Origin: Bacteroidales bacterium
GTDB taxonomy: Bacteria; Bacteroidota; Bacteroidia; Bacteroidales; FEN-979
NCBI GenBank assembly: GCA_023231065.1
Contig: JALNWE010000005.1
Coordinates: 20,138-84,137, forward strand
Direction: 5' to 3'
DNA: 64,000 nucleotides
Positions 15,544 to 23,903 of this stretch are shown here, one piece after another. Positions within the stretch are counted from its first letter, which is position 1. Every line of letters starts with the position of its first letter. The position numbers were made by a program, and so were the translations under genes. The notes beneath the pieces are model-generated. The model did not search any database, was not told where the DNA came from, and worked only from the letters and a program-made list of their open reading frames with translations.

Positions 15544-18500
15544 ATGAACAGTTATAAAAAAATCAATAATATCCTTGGATGGATGGTATTTGTTATTGCC
15601 TCTTCGGTTTATATTCTGACCTCGGAACCAACCATGAGTTTCTGGGATTGTGGCGAGTATATTTCCACGGCATATAAACTGGAGGTTGGCCATCCGCCGG
15701 GGGCGCCCCTTTTTCAGATGATCGGCCGGTTTTTTTCTCTTTTTGCCTTTGGCGATACCGCGCTTGTGGCCCGGATGGTCAATACCATGTCGGCGCTGGC
15801 CAGTGGGTTCACTATTCTGTTCCTTTTCTGGACAATTACTTTGATCGCAAAAAAGATCGCGCTCAAAACAGGTGGGATCACGCGTGAAAAGACCTTCGTA
15901 ATTATGGTAGCCGGTTTGATTGGCGCTTTGGCTTATACCTTTACTGATTCTTTCTGGTTTTCAGCAGTGGAAGGAGAGGTTTATGCCATGTCGTCCTTCT
16001 TTACGGCCATCGTCGTTTGGGCTATTTTCAAATGGGAAGAACATGCCGATGAAAAACATGCCTACCGGTGGCTGATCCTGATCGCTTACCTGATGGGGTT
16101 ATCTATCGGTGTTCACCTGTTAAACCTCCTGGCAATTCCGGCCATCACGTTTGTTTATTATTTTAAAAAATATCCTCATCCCAGTTGGAAAGGGATCATC
16201 CTGACTTCTGCCCTTTCCATTATTCTCCTGGCAGTGACCATGTACCTGATCATTCCCTGGGTTGTTAAGTTAGCTGGTCTTTTTGAATTATTTTTCGTGA
16301 ATAACATCGGGTTGCCATTCAATTCCGGGACGATCATCTATTTTGTCCTACTTATCGGTTTTATTGTCTGGGGATTGCATTATACCATCAGGAAAGCGAA
16401 ACCGGTATGGAACGCCATGCTCCTTGCGCTGACTTTCATTGTGATTGGCTATTCATCCTTTTTGATGCTGGTTATCCGCAGCAATGCCGATACCCCCATT
16501 GATGAAAATAATCCGGAAAATGCCATGTACCTGCTGGCTTACCTGAACCGGGAACAATATGGTGACTGGCCTTTGGTCAAAGGACAGTATTACAATGCTC
16601 CGGTCATTGACAGGGCCGACGGGGCCCCGGTTTATATCAAAGATACAAAAGCCGGAAAATACCTGATTTCAGATAAACGGGAGAGAGTAATCCCTGTTTA
16701 TGACCCGCGGTTTACGACTTTTTTCCCCAGGATGTGGGATCAATCGGAACCCCGTTTCGCGGATGAGTATATCCGATGGGGCCATGTCAAAGGAATTCCC
16801 GTGGAAGTCCAAAACGGCGACAGGAGTGAAACAAGGAAAGTCCCGACGTTCGCTGAAAACCTTACTTTTTTCTGGAATTACCAGTTCGTTCACATGTATT
16901 ACCGCTATTTCATGTGGAATTTTGTCGGACGTCAGAATGATATCCAGGGGATGGGAAATAAAATCGACGGGAACTGGAAAAGTGGTATCCCATTCGTGGA
17001 TAAAACGCGTTTAGGATCCCAGGATCTTCCGGAAACGCGTAAAAACAAAGGCGATAATAGTTTCTATTTTTTACCCCTGCTTCTCGGTTTGATCGGTATA
17101 TATTTTACCTGCCGGAAAGATAAACAGAGCGCCTGGATCGTTTTTCTGCTTTTTTTTATGACTGGTTTCGCCATCGTGTTATATTTGAATTCTCATTCCC
17201 CTCAGCCCCGCGAAAGGGATTATTCATTTGCCGGATCCTTTTATGCTTTTGCCATTTGGATCGGGCTGGCCATCCCGCAGATCTTTGAATGGCTGAATAA
17301 AAAACTGAGCTGGATACCTTCGCTGGTAATTCCATTGGCTGGCGGTTTGTTTGTAACTGGTTTGATGGCTATACAGGGATGGGACGATCATGATCGTTCA
17401 GATCGTTATACTGCATTAGCCATTGCCTCGAACTATTTGAATTCATGTGCCCCCAATGCAATACTTTTTGCAAATGGCGATAATGACACTTTTCCGTTGT
17501 GGTACGCCCAGGAAGTAGAGGGAATCCGGACTGATGTCAGGGTGGTCAATCTGAGCCTGCTGAATACCGACTGGTACATCGACCAAATGAAACGAAAAGC
17601 TTATCTATCCAATCCGGTGCCATTTTCCCTGACCCGCGACAAATATCGCCAGGGCAATCACGACGTGACTTACCTTTTTGAGGATGAAGCGCTGAAAGAT
17701 ACGTATGTGGATGTGAGGGCGCTCCTGGGTGTGATCAACCAGGATGAAAGCAAGCTGAAGATGAACACTTCCCAGGTAGGAATGATCGATTATTTTCCCA
17801 CGAAAAAACTTATGGTCACTTATGATCCAAAGGAAATCAAAGGATATGGATCCTTTTCTCCGGGTTTGGCCAACCGTCTGGATACGATCCGGTGGAATAT
17901 AAAAGAGCCGGCCCTTGAGAAAAACAACCTGATGGTCATCGATCTCCTGGCAACCAATAACTGGAAACGTCCAGTTTATTTTGTAATGACAACAAGTCCA
18001 GATACTTATATTGGCCTTGAACCCTGGTTTCATCTCGAAGGACTTGCATACAGGCTTCTTCCAGTTAAAGCAATACCTTCTGAAGGAATGATGGGAGAGG
18101 TCAATACCCGTGTGATGTACGATAACCTGATGAACAAATTCAAATGGGGAAACATTGGCAAACCCGGGATTTATCTGGACGACAACAACCGGCGGATGGT
18201 CATGAACATGCGGACTCTGTTCGGAAGGTTGTCCGATGCATTGATAAAGGAAGGAAAAAAAGATTCTGCGCGCCGGGTATTGGACCGCTGTGTTGAAGTG
18301 ATGCCTGATGCCGCAGCGCCTTATGACTTTTTTTCCGTTCCGATCGTGGAAGGTTATTATAAAACCGGGGATGTTGCCAAAGCCAATGAAATGGCTTCCC
18401 GCCTCGGCCGATATTCATCCCGGGAGCTGGCTTATTTCTTTTCTTTCCCGGATAAGGATTTGAAGCCTTTGGAATACAGTATCCAGGAGGCATTATATAC

Positions 18501-18618
18501 CGTCCAGCGATTGAGTGTGATAACCAAAGAAGCAGGACAGGAGAAACTCGCAAATGAAACGGAGGCTACTTTACAAAAATACTATAACCTCTATGTAGAG
18601 AAGGTTTATCAGCAGTGA
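15544..18618 (+). CDS. DUF2723 (TMEM260-like) multi-pass membrane protein, candidate protein O-mannosyltransferase
   Basis: A 1024-residue inner-membrane protein of the DUF2723 family, which includes eukaryotic TMEM260, a protein O-mannosyltransferase. The N-terminal block has the family signature FWDCGEYI followed by GHPPGAPLF in the first loop, the region that in GT-C enzymes carries the catalytic acid. Many hydrophobic segments fill residues 1-330 and 490-630, and a soluble C-terminal domain of about 380 residues follows; its last part, with a CVEVMPDAAAP-like helix pair, may be TPR-like. In Bacteroidota such enzymes are candidates for O-glycosylation of exported proteins. The polysaccharide deacetylase gene starts two bases after the stop codon. 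The substrate is not known from sequence. Confidence 0.85.
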   Translation: MNSYKKINNILGWMVFVIASSVYILTSEPTMSFWDCGEYISTAYKLEVGHPPGAPLFQMIGRFFSLFAFGDTALVARMVNTMSALASGFTILFLFWTITLIAKKIALKTGGITREKTFVIMVAGLIGALAYTFTDSFWFSAVEGEVYAMSSFFTAIVVWAIFKWEEHADEKHAYRWLILIAYLMGLSIGVHLLNLLAIPAITFVYYFKKYPHPSWKGIILTSALSIILLAVTMYLIIPWVVKLAGLFELFFVNNIGLPFNSGTIIYFVLLIGFIVWGLHYTIRKAKPVWNAMLLALTFIVIGYSSFLMLVIRSNADTPIDENNPENAMYLLAYLNREQYGDWPLVKGQYYNAPVIDRADGAPVYIKDTKAGKYLISDKRERVIPVYDPRFTTFFPRMWDQSEPRFADEYIRWGHVKGIPVEVQNGDRSETRKVPTFAENLTFFWNYQFVHMYYRYFMWNFVGRQNDIQGMGNKIDGNWKSGIPFVDKTRLGSQDLPETRKNKGDNSFYFLPLLLGLIGIYFTCRKDKQSAWIVFLLFFMTGFAIVLYLNSHSPQPRERDYSFAGSFYAFAIWIGLAIPQIFEWLNKKLSWIPSLVIPLAGGLFVTGLMAIQGWDDHDRSDRYTALAIASNYLNSCAPNAILFANGDNDTFPLWYAQEVEGIRTDVRVVNLSLLNTDWYIDQMKRKAYLSNPVPFSLTRDKYRQGNHDVTYLFEDEALKDTYVDVRALLGVINQDESKLKMNTSQVGMIDYFPTKKLMVTYDPKEIKGYGSFSPGLANRLDTIRWNIKEPALEKNNLMVIDLLATNNWKRPVYFVMTTSPDTYIGLEPWFHLEGLAYRLLPVKAIPSEGMMGEVNTRVMYDNLMNKFKWGNIGKPGIYLDDNNRRMVMNMRTLFGRLSDALIKEGKKDSARRVLDRCVEVMPDAAAPYDFFSVPIVEGYYKTGDVAKANEMASRLGRYSSRELAYFFSFPDKDLKPLEYSIQEALYTVQRLSVITKEAGQEKLANETEATLQKYYNLYVEKVYQQ

Positions 18619-18620
18619 TC

Positions 18621-19238
18621 ATGATGAAATCCGTCAAGCCTCCTTTCTTTTTTAAATGGTTTAACCCGGATAACCTGGTTTGTGAATTTCCTGGCGGACA
18701 AAAGGTCATCTATCTTACCTTTGATGACGGGCCTGTGCCGGAAGCTACGCCCGAGGCGCTTGACATTCTGGAGAAGTTCGATGCCAGGGCTACTTTTTTC
18801 CTGGTTGGGGATAATGTCAGGAAGAATCCCGATTTACTGGTGGAAATTCAAAACAAAGGTCATGCTATTGGTAACCATACCTTTCATCACCTCAATGGCT
18901 GGCATACACCTCCGGGCGCTTACCTGGATGATGTCATGCGGTGTCAATCATTTTTCACCACACGGCTTTTCCGTCCCCCATACGGCCGGTTTACCCCATC
19001 GCAATACTTTCTGATCCGAAAACATTTTCGTTTTGTCTTGTGGTCGGCGCTGACCTATGATTTTGACCGTTATACCAGTGCAGAACAATGTTTGAAATAC
19101 GCCCTGGAATATTCCCACTGCGGATCCGTGGTCGTGTTTCATAACCACCTGAAAACCGTCGATAAGGTCAGATATGCCCTGCCGCGGTTTCTGGAACATT
19201 TCTCAGATATGGGGTTCACCTTTCATCCGATCCCTTGA
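18621..19238 (+). CDS. Polysaccharide deacetylase (NodB domain)
   Basis: A 205-residue NodB-fold carbohydrate esterase 4 protein. Motif 1 LTFDDGP supplies the catalytic base and metal Asp, motif 2 NHTFHH the two metal histidines, and motif 3 RPPYGRF follows. No signal peptide is obvious; the N-terminus (KPPFFFKWFNPDN) is short, so it may be cytoplasmic or membrane-associated. The ATG at 18621 is chosen; a GTG at 18615 overlaps the upstream stop. Tight linkage to the DUF2723 gene suggests both act in surface or glycoprotein glycan processing. The acetylated substrate (chitooligosaccharide, peptidoglycan or other glycan) cannot be told. Confidence 0.92.
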   Translation: MMKSVKPPFFFKWFNPDNLVCEFPGGQKVIYLTFDDGPVPEATPEALDILEKFDARATFFLVGDNVRKNPDLLVEIQNKGHAIGNHTFHHLNGWHTPPGAYLDDVMRCQSFFTTRLFRPPYGRFTPSQYFLIRKHFRFVLWSALTYDFDRYTSAEQCLKYALEYSHCGSVVVFHNHLKTVDKVRYALPRFLEHFSDMGFTFHPIP

Positions 19239-19268
19239 AACGGGCAATTGGGGTAGGTCCCGCCTGGA

Positions 19269-19973
19269 TTAACCCCGAAGGGCGCCTTCATCAGCATAGC
19301 TGTAAAATCCGTTATCACCGATGATCAGATGATCCAGGACATCCACATCCAGCATTTTCCCGGCCGCATATAGTTTCTTTGTGATATTGTTATCCGCCTC
19401 GCTGGGAATGGTTGCTCCTGATGGATGATTATGGCCTAGGATAATCGAAGAGGCATGATGGTCCAGCGCGATCTTGAAAACTTTTTTTGGATCAACAACA
19501 GTACCTGAAATTCCACCCTCACTGATGCAACATTTCCTTATGACCCTGTTGCCCTTGTTCAGCAGAATGATCCAGAATTCTTCGTAAGGCCGGTCCGACA
19601 TGGTACTCCTGAAAATGGTGTACGCATCTTTACTTTTAACGATTTTTTCTTTTTCCATTACAATGGATTCATCCCTTCGCCGGCCAAGCTCCAGGGCAGC
19701 AGCGATCGTGATCGCGCGCACCATCCCTATCCCTTTTATACCCGTCATTTCCTGGAGCCCCATTCTTGCCAGTTCAGCCAGGTTATCGTGGGCATTGTGC
19801 AACATCCGCTTTGCAAGATCAAGCGCAGATTCACTTTTTGTCCCCGAACTGATCAGGATAGCCAGCAATTCTGCATCACTCAGGTTATGCCTTCCTTTGA
19901 GCAACAGTTTTTCCCGCGGGCGGTCTTCCTCTGCCCAGTTCCTTATTACCGTCCTGTTTGTATAAGCATCCAT
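19269..19973 (-). CDS. radC: RadC-family JAB1/MPN-domain protein
   Basis: A 234-residue RadC/YeeS family protein. The N-terminal UPF0758 helix-hairpin-helix part (NLSDAELLAILISSGT, then GIKGIGMVRA) is followed by the JAMM metalloprotease-like motif LGHNHPSGATIPSEAD with the preceding EGG glutamate region. Despite its name the family has no proven role in repair. It is convergent with the deacetylase gene and divergent from birA. A -7 box TACTTTTG lies about 30 bases upstream, flanked by a direct repeat CGGATATCA. Confidence 0.95.
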   Translation of the reverse strand: MDAYTNRTVIRNWAEEDRPREKLLLKGRHNLSDAELLAILISSGTKSESALDLAKRMLHNAHDNLAELARMGLQEMTGIKGIGMVRAITIAAALELGRRRDESIVMEKEKIVKSKDAYTIFRSTMSDRPYEEFWIILLNKGNRVIRKCCISEGGISGTVVDPKKVFKIALDHHASSIILGHNHPSGATIPSEADNNITKKLYAAGKMLDVDVLDHLIIGDNGFYSYADEGALRG

Positions 19974-19990
19974 GTTTTTTTCATCTTAAT

Positions 19991-20025
19991 CGGATATCAA
20001 CGCCAAAAGTAATACCCGGATATCA
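19991..20025. repeat. Direct repeat CGGATATCA flanking the radC -7 box
   Basis: CGGATATCA occurs at 19991-19999 and again at 20017-20025 in the same orientation, 26 bases apart start to start. The radC -7 box (20004-20011) lies between them. Spacing of about 2.5 helical turns and placement suggest an operator, but no regulator is known. Confidence 0.5.
20004..20011 (-). promoter_or_regulatory. Candidate -7 promoter box TACTTTTG for radC
   Basis: Minus-strand TACTTTTG matches TAnnTTTG and ends about 30 bases before the radC ATG. The expected -33 position falls in an A/T run without a clear TTTG. Confidence 0.5.
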
Positions 20026-20103
20026 TTTTTTTTTGAATGATAATCATAACAGTCGGACACTAAAAAAATGCTTCAGGACGTTAATCTTTGTTAAACAAAT
20101 CGA

Positions 20104-20943
20104 ATGATTGGTTCTCCTGTAATAATGCTGGAAAGGATTGATTCTACCAATGCTTATGCAATGCGGGGCCTGGAAACGAATGGCTGGACGGATGGCGCTG
20201 TTATCCTGGCCCGCGATCAATTTGCAGGATGTGGGCAACACGACCATAAATGGCATAGTGAACCCGGAAAAAACCTGACATTCACATTAGTCCTCCATCC
20301 GGTATTCCTCCCTCCCGACCACCAGTTCCTGCTGAATAAGGCGATAACGGTCGCGGTACTGGAATATATCCGTGATACCGTCCATACTGATCCGGTCAGA
20401 TTTTCTGATCAAAAGACATCCCCGGGTACCATCCTGTCTGATCCACTTTCCGGTATTTTTCATGATAAACATTCTCCTGCCAAGTCACATCAGACTTACA
20501 TCAAATGGCCCAACGATATTTATCTGGATGAACGGAAAGTGGCGGGGATCCTGATCGAGAACAGGATCATGGGGACTGGATTCGATACAGCCCTTGTGGG
20601 TGTAGGCGTAAACATCAACCAATTGAATTTTCCGGTTGAACTTCCCAATGCCGGGTCATTGGCTCAGGTACTTGGGCATGACCTGGACATGACCGAGGCT
20701 TTGAAATCGCTCTGCAAGAAAATGGACCAACGATATAATCTGCTCCGGTATTCAGAACCAAAAAACCTTGGCGCGGATTATTGTTTTAATTTAAAAGGTT
20801 TTGGTCAGTGGGGCAAATTCACGACCGGTAATGAAAATCTGGATGGAAAAATCAAAGGTGTCGATGATTTTGGACGGTTGATCATTGAATTGCGGAACGG
20901 GAAGACATGTTCATTCAACCATAAAGAAATTGAATTTGTCTGA
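20104..20943 (+). CDS. birA: Biotin--[biotin carboxyl carrier protein] ligase (no DNA-binding domain)
   Basis: A 279-residue group I biotin protein ligase, which makes biotinyl-AMP and biotinylates the carrier of biotin-dependent carboxylases. It lacks the N-terminal helix-turn-helix of E. coli BirA, so it is not a repressor. STNAYA, KWPNDIYL, KVAGILIE and VGVGVNIN are conserved. Two oddities: the biotin-loop motif GRGRRG of E. coli reads GCGQHD here (C43, Q45), so the arginine normally at the first position is replaced; and about 35 extra residues (roughly 100-137) separate the central strand from KWPNDIY. Whether the loop change weakens retention of biotinyl-AMP is untested. It is divergent from radC. 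Confidence 0.93.
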   Translation: MIGSPVIMLERIDSTNAYAMRGLETNGWTDGAVILARDQFAGCGQHDHKWHSEPGKNLTFTLVLHPVFLPPDHQFLLNKAITVAVLEYIRDTVHTDPVRFSDQKTSPGTILSDPLSGIFHDKHSPAKSHQTYIKWPNDIYLDERKVAGILIENRIMGTGFDTALVGVGVNINQLNFPVELPNAGSLAQVLGHDLDMTEALKSLCKKMDQRYNLLRYSEPKNLGADYCFNLKGFGQWGKFTTGNENLDGKIKGVDDFGRLIIELRNGKTCSFNHKEIEFV

Positions 20944-20959
20944 ACGCATCATATTGAGA

Positions 20960-21724
20960 TCATTTATTATATCGTTTTCCCAACATCACGCTCAGGTAAA
21001 GCGTTAAAAAAAACTGTTGTTTTGGATTATAGGCCATAATGGGAATGGGGATGGGAGAAAAATCCAGGGTCCCTCCGATTTCCAGGGAATTGATCCTTCT
21101 GCTGCGGGTGCCAAATTCAAATTCCAGGCCGGTTTTTATATAGGCGCCAGGATAAAATCCAAGATTCGCTATTCCAGAAAAGAAGGGGGCCCTACCATAA
21201 ATATTATCGGTAAAATGTACTTCCGGGTCATATTTCTCTTCTTTTATTTCATAGTCAGTATATCCACTATTGAAATAGATGATGTAGAGATATACAGGTT
21301 TGGTAATTCCCAATGAAAATCCTCCATAGTAAAGCCAGCTTAGCTGTACTCCACCCCAGTATGGTTTTCTGTTGAGAATGTGTTGTTGCCCGATCCCTCC
21401 CCTGATAAATGACAAGTAATTCATTTTTCCGTAAATATAGGCGCGGGAGTCAGAAAAATAGGGGTTGATGGTGCGGATCTCTTTGGTTGACTTGTATGTG
21501 GAAAATTCCAGCTCCCACATGAATTGCCTGAGTGCAGTAACATTGTGCCCCCTTCTGAATTTCAACCCCCATCCGTTGGAATGGATCATTGCTCCAAGGC
21601 TCCATTGTTTTTCAAGCAATACATTTTCAGGAAGGGTATCCTGATCCGAAGCAACCTGCGCGTAGCTGGTAAATTCTCCGGTAGTCAGAAACATCAATAT
21701 GAATATCAGAGCGGACCGCTTCAT
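20960..21724 (-). CDS. Exported protein, probable outer-membrane beta-barrel, family unknown
   Basis: A 254-residue protein starting at MKRSALIFILMFL, which forms a signal peptide ending near SYAQ; the longer in-frame extension to 21757 would bury it and is rejected. The mature part alternates aromatic and polar residues in short strands (for example GMNYLSF-like and WGGVQLSWLYYGGFSLGI) and ends FFLTLYLSVMLGKRY, all typical of a small outer-membrane barrel. I recognise no named family. It follows the small lipoprotein gene on the same strand, separated by a strong terminator, so it probably has its own promoter. Confidence 0.7.
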   Translation of the reverse strand: MKRSALIFILMFLTTGEFTSYAQVASDQDTLPENVLLEKQWSLGAMIHSNGWGLKFRRGHNVTALRQFMWELEFSTYKSTKEIRTINPYFSDSRAYIYGKMNYLSFIRGGIGQQHILNRKPYWGGVQLSWLYYGGFSLGITKPVYLYIIYFNSGYTDYEIKEEKYDPEVHFTDNIYGRAPFFSGIANLGFYPGAYIKTGLEFEFGTRSRRINSLEIGGTLDFSPIPIPIMAYNPKQQFFLTLYLSVMLGKRYNK

Positions 21725-21762
21725 CAAATGAGAAGATCTTAAGGAACAAGGATACAAAAATA

Positions 21763-21798
21763 AAAAATAATGGGAAGCCAGGGCTCCCCATTATTTTT
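21763..21798 (-). terminator. Intrinsic terminator downstream of the small lipoprotein gene
   Basis: Left arm 21763-21779 and right arm 21782-21798 pair over 17 bases with one mismatch around a two-base loop. On the minus strand the stem is followed by a T-rich run. It lies 23 bases after the small lipoprotein stop codon and could work in both directions. Confidence 0.85.
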
Positions 21799-21820
21799 GA
21801 ATTCCTGATCAGATAATAAA

Positions 21821-21943
21821 TTAATGACGTTCGTTTTGGTATCTTTGTTTTTCGCCGTAAGCAGCACAACGTTTGTTTGAAGCGCAGGAGGAAATAATGC
21901 CAAGAAGAACAACTGTCAATAGAAGATAAAGAACTTTTTTCAT
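21821..21943 (-). CDS. Small lipoprotein (40 residues)
   Basis: A 40-codon gene. The product starts MKKVLYLLLTVVLLG, continues with a lipobox-like IISSC (Cys20) and ends with a 20-residue charged tail that contains CAAYGEKQRY and ends in RH. The -33/-7 promoter pair at 21978-22009 and the strong terminator at 21763-21798 bracket it precisely, which supports it as a real monocistronic gene despite its size. Short lipoproteins with a CAAYG-like tail seem to recur in Bacteroidota, but I can name no function. The mature peptide would be a membrane-anchored 21-residue peptide, mostly basic and polar. Confidence 0.8.
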   Translation of the reverse strand: MKKVLYLLLTVVLLGIISSCASNKRCAAYGEKQRYQNERH

Positions 21944-21977
21944 GGTGTCAGCTCCTGATTTTGATAATTGAATACTG

Positions 21978-22009
21978 CAAAGTAAATGGTTTTAAAGTAA
22001 ATGAACAAA
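21978..22009 (-). promoter_or_regulatory. -33/-7 promoter of the small lipoprotein gene
   Basis: On the minus strand TTTG (22006-22009) is followed after 20 bases by TTACTTTG (21978-21985), one base off TAnnTTTG. The spacing is the consensus for Bacteroidota sigma-ABfr promoters, and the box ends 34 bases before the start codon. Confidence 0.65.
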
Positions 22010-22024
22010 TAAAAGCGAATTTTA

Positions 22025-22753
22025 TTGTGTTATAAGATAATACCTGCCAAGTTGAATAAAGGAATAGAAAAAATCGATCCGGTTATTGAAGAAAGTTGGA
22101 AAGTAATGCTCCGGGAGGAGTTTAATCAACCATGGTTCTTTCAGTTAAGGGACTTTTTAGTTCAGGAAAAGAAAAAATATAAGGTATTTCCGCCAGGCCC
22201 CCTGATTTTTAATGCTTTTAACCATACTCCTTTCGACCAGGTAAAAGTCGTTTTATTGGGGCAGGATCCCTATCACGGACAGGGGCAGGCCCATGGGCTG
22301 TGCTTTTCCGTGCCCAAAGGAGTACCCGCACCACCCTCCCTGATCAATATATTCAAAGAGATGGAAAATGACCTGGGAATTCCTATACCCTCTTCCGGTG
22401 ACCTGACCTGCTGGGCCAACCAAGGTGTTTTGCTGCTAAATGCAACCCTGACCGTAAGGGAAAACATGGCTGGTTCGCATCAGAACCATGGTTGGGAAAC
22501 ATTCACAGATGGCGCTATCAGTAAATTATCAGCCAATCGGAAAGGATTGATATTTGTGCTTTGGGGAAATTATGCCATTGCAAAAAAATCATTGATAGAC
22601 ATTTCCAAACATTTTGTCCTTACTGCCGCACACCCATCTCCATTGTCGGCCCAACGTGGTTTTTTTGGTTGTAAACACTTTTCACAGATAAACAATCTGC
22701 TTAGTAATATGGGCGTTGAGAAAATCGATTGGCGGCTAAAGGATAATAAATAG
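22025..22753 (+). CDS. ung: Uracil-DNA glycosylase
   Basis: Family 1 uracil-DNA glycosylase, which removes uracil from DNA as the first step of base excision repair. The catalytic water-activating motif GQDPYHG, the LLLNATLTVR uracil-binding region, VLWGNYA and the HPSPLSA loop are all intact, and the length (242 residues) is standard. No ATG fits; TTG at 22025 gives the longest form and TTG at 22052 (MNKGIEKID) is an equally good start because the conserved region begins at IEESWK. The cytochrome peroxidase gene begins four bases after the stop, but functional linkage is not apparent. Confidence 0.95.
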   Translation: MCYKIIPAKLNKGIEKIDPVIEESWKVMLREEFNQPWFFQLRDFLVQEKKKYKVFPPGPLIFNAFNHTPFDQVKVVLLGQDPYHGQGQAHGLCFSVPKGVPAPPSLINIFKEMENDLGIPIPSSGDLTCWANQGVLLLNATLTVRENMAGSHQNHGWETFTDGAISKLSANRKGLIFVLWGNYAIAKKSLIDISKHFVLTAAHPSPLSAQRGFFGCKHFSQINNLLSNMGVEKIDWRLKDNK

Positions 22754-22756
22754 AGG

Positions 22757-23893
22757 ATGAAAAATATTGATTTATTGTTTCTTCTTTTCATCGTTGTCTC
22801 CTGTAAGAAAACAGGTTCCGGGGATGCGGACTATAAACCAACTCCCTATACAATTCATATCCCGGGATATTTCCCTACAACAATGAATATCCCCTCTGAT
22901 AACCCTATGACCGTGGAGGGGATCACCTTGGGCCGATACCTGTTTTATGATGGCCGGATTTCAGGAAGAACGGATCCCGATTCGCTGATGAGCTGTGCCA
23001 CCTGTCATGTCCAATCACACGCTTTTGAATGTGGTATGGACAATCCGGCGTTTCCCGGTGGGCATCCTCATGGATTGACTGGTATTCCGACTCCGCACTC
23101 GATGTTGCCCATGATCAATCTGGTCTGGACAGGTACCGGATATTTATGGAATGGTAAAGTCAATTCCGAAAATCCATTACCTTATTTCAGGAACATTGAA
23201 GATCTCACCTGGATGTCGATGATTGCCCCTCATGAAATGGCCGGCGATACCGACCGGATTAAGGCATTGATCCAGAATATCCCTGGATATCCGGAATTAT
23301 TCGAAAAAGCTTTTGGAAGCCGGGAAGTGACCGTTAAAAACATGGGGAAAGCCATTGCCCAATTTGTTAGGACGCTGATCTCGGCCAATTCTAAATTCGA
23401 CCGGTTTTTGAGAGGGGAGGTTTCGCTTTCGACGGCCGAACGTGGCGGATATGTGCTATTCATGACGGAATTGGGGGCCGATTGTTTTCATTGTCACGGA
23501 GGGGAAGGGAATCCACTCTTTACTACCAATCTGTTTTACAATAATGGTAAAGATTCCGTATTCGGCGATCCGCTGGATAGGCGCTCGGTAACCGTCAATC
23601 CAGCCGATATTGGCTCTTATAAAGCGCCAACTTTAAGGAATATAGCCTATACGGCGCCATATATGCACGATGGACGGTATAAAACGCTGGACGAAGTAAT
23701 TGACTTTTACAGTTCCGGACTGGTGTGGTCCCCCACCATCAGTCCACTGATGCACCATGTCAATGACCATGGCGTACAATTGACGCCGGTTGAAAAAGCC
23801 GAACTAAAAGCATTTCTCTATGCACTTTCCGACACTTCATTTATTATGAATCCTAACTTTACAAAACCCGACAAATTCCCGGATGAAAAATAA
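22757..23893 (+). CDS. Di-haem cytochrome c peroxidase family lipoprotein (CcpA/MauG superfamily)
   Basis: A 378-residue exported protein with a lipoprotein signal (LLFLLFIVVSC, Cys16) and two c-type haem sites: CATCH near residue 76 and CFHCH near residue 240. The C-terminal APYMHDGRY with DEVIDFYSSG is typical of bacterial cytochrome c peroxidases, which reduce periplasmic hydrogen peroxide using electrons from cytochromes. Related MauG-type proteins modify other proteins, so the substrate is uncertain. Placement after ung with a three-base gap suggests co-transcription. An oxidant-defence gene indicates the host meets oxygen or peroxide even if it lives anaerobically. Confidence 0.93.
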   Translation: MKNIDLLFLLFIVVSCKKTGSGDADYKPTPYTIHIPGYFPTTMNIPSDNPMTVEGITLGRYLFYDGRISGRTDPDSLMSCATCHVQSHAFECGMDNPAFPGGHPHGLTGIPTPHSMLPMINLVWTGTGYLWNGKVNSENPLPYFRNIEDLTWMSMIAPHEMAGDTDRIKALIQNIPGYPELFEKAFGSREVTVKNMGKAIAQFVRTLISANSKFDRFLRGEVSLSTAERGGYVLFMTELGADCFHCHGGEGNPLFTTNLFYNNGKDSVFGDPLDRRSVTVNPADIGSYKAPTLRNIAYTAPYMHDGRYKTLDEVIDFYSSGLVWSPTISPLMHHVNDHGVQLTPVEKAELKAFLYALSDTSFIMNPNFTKPDKFPDEK

Positions 23894-23903
23894 AGGGGGT
23901 TAT

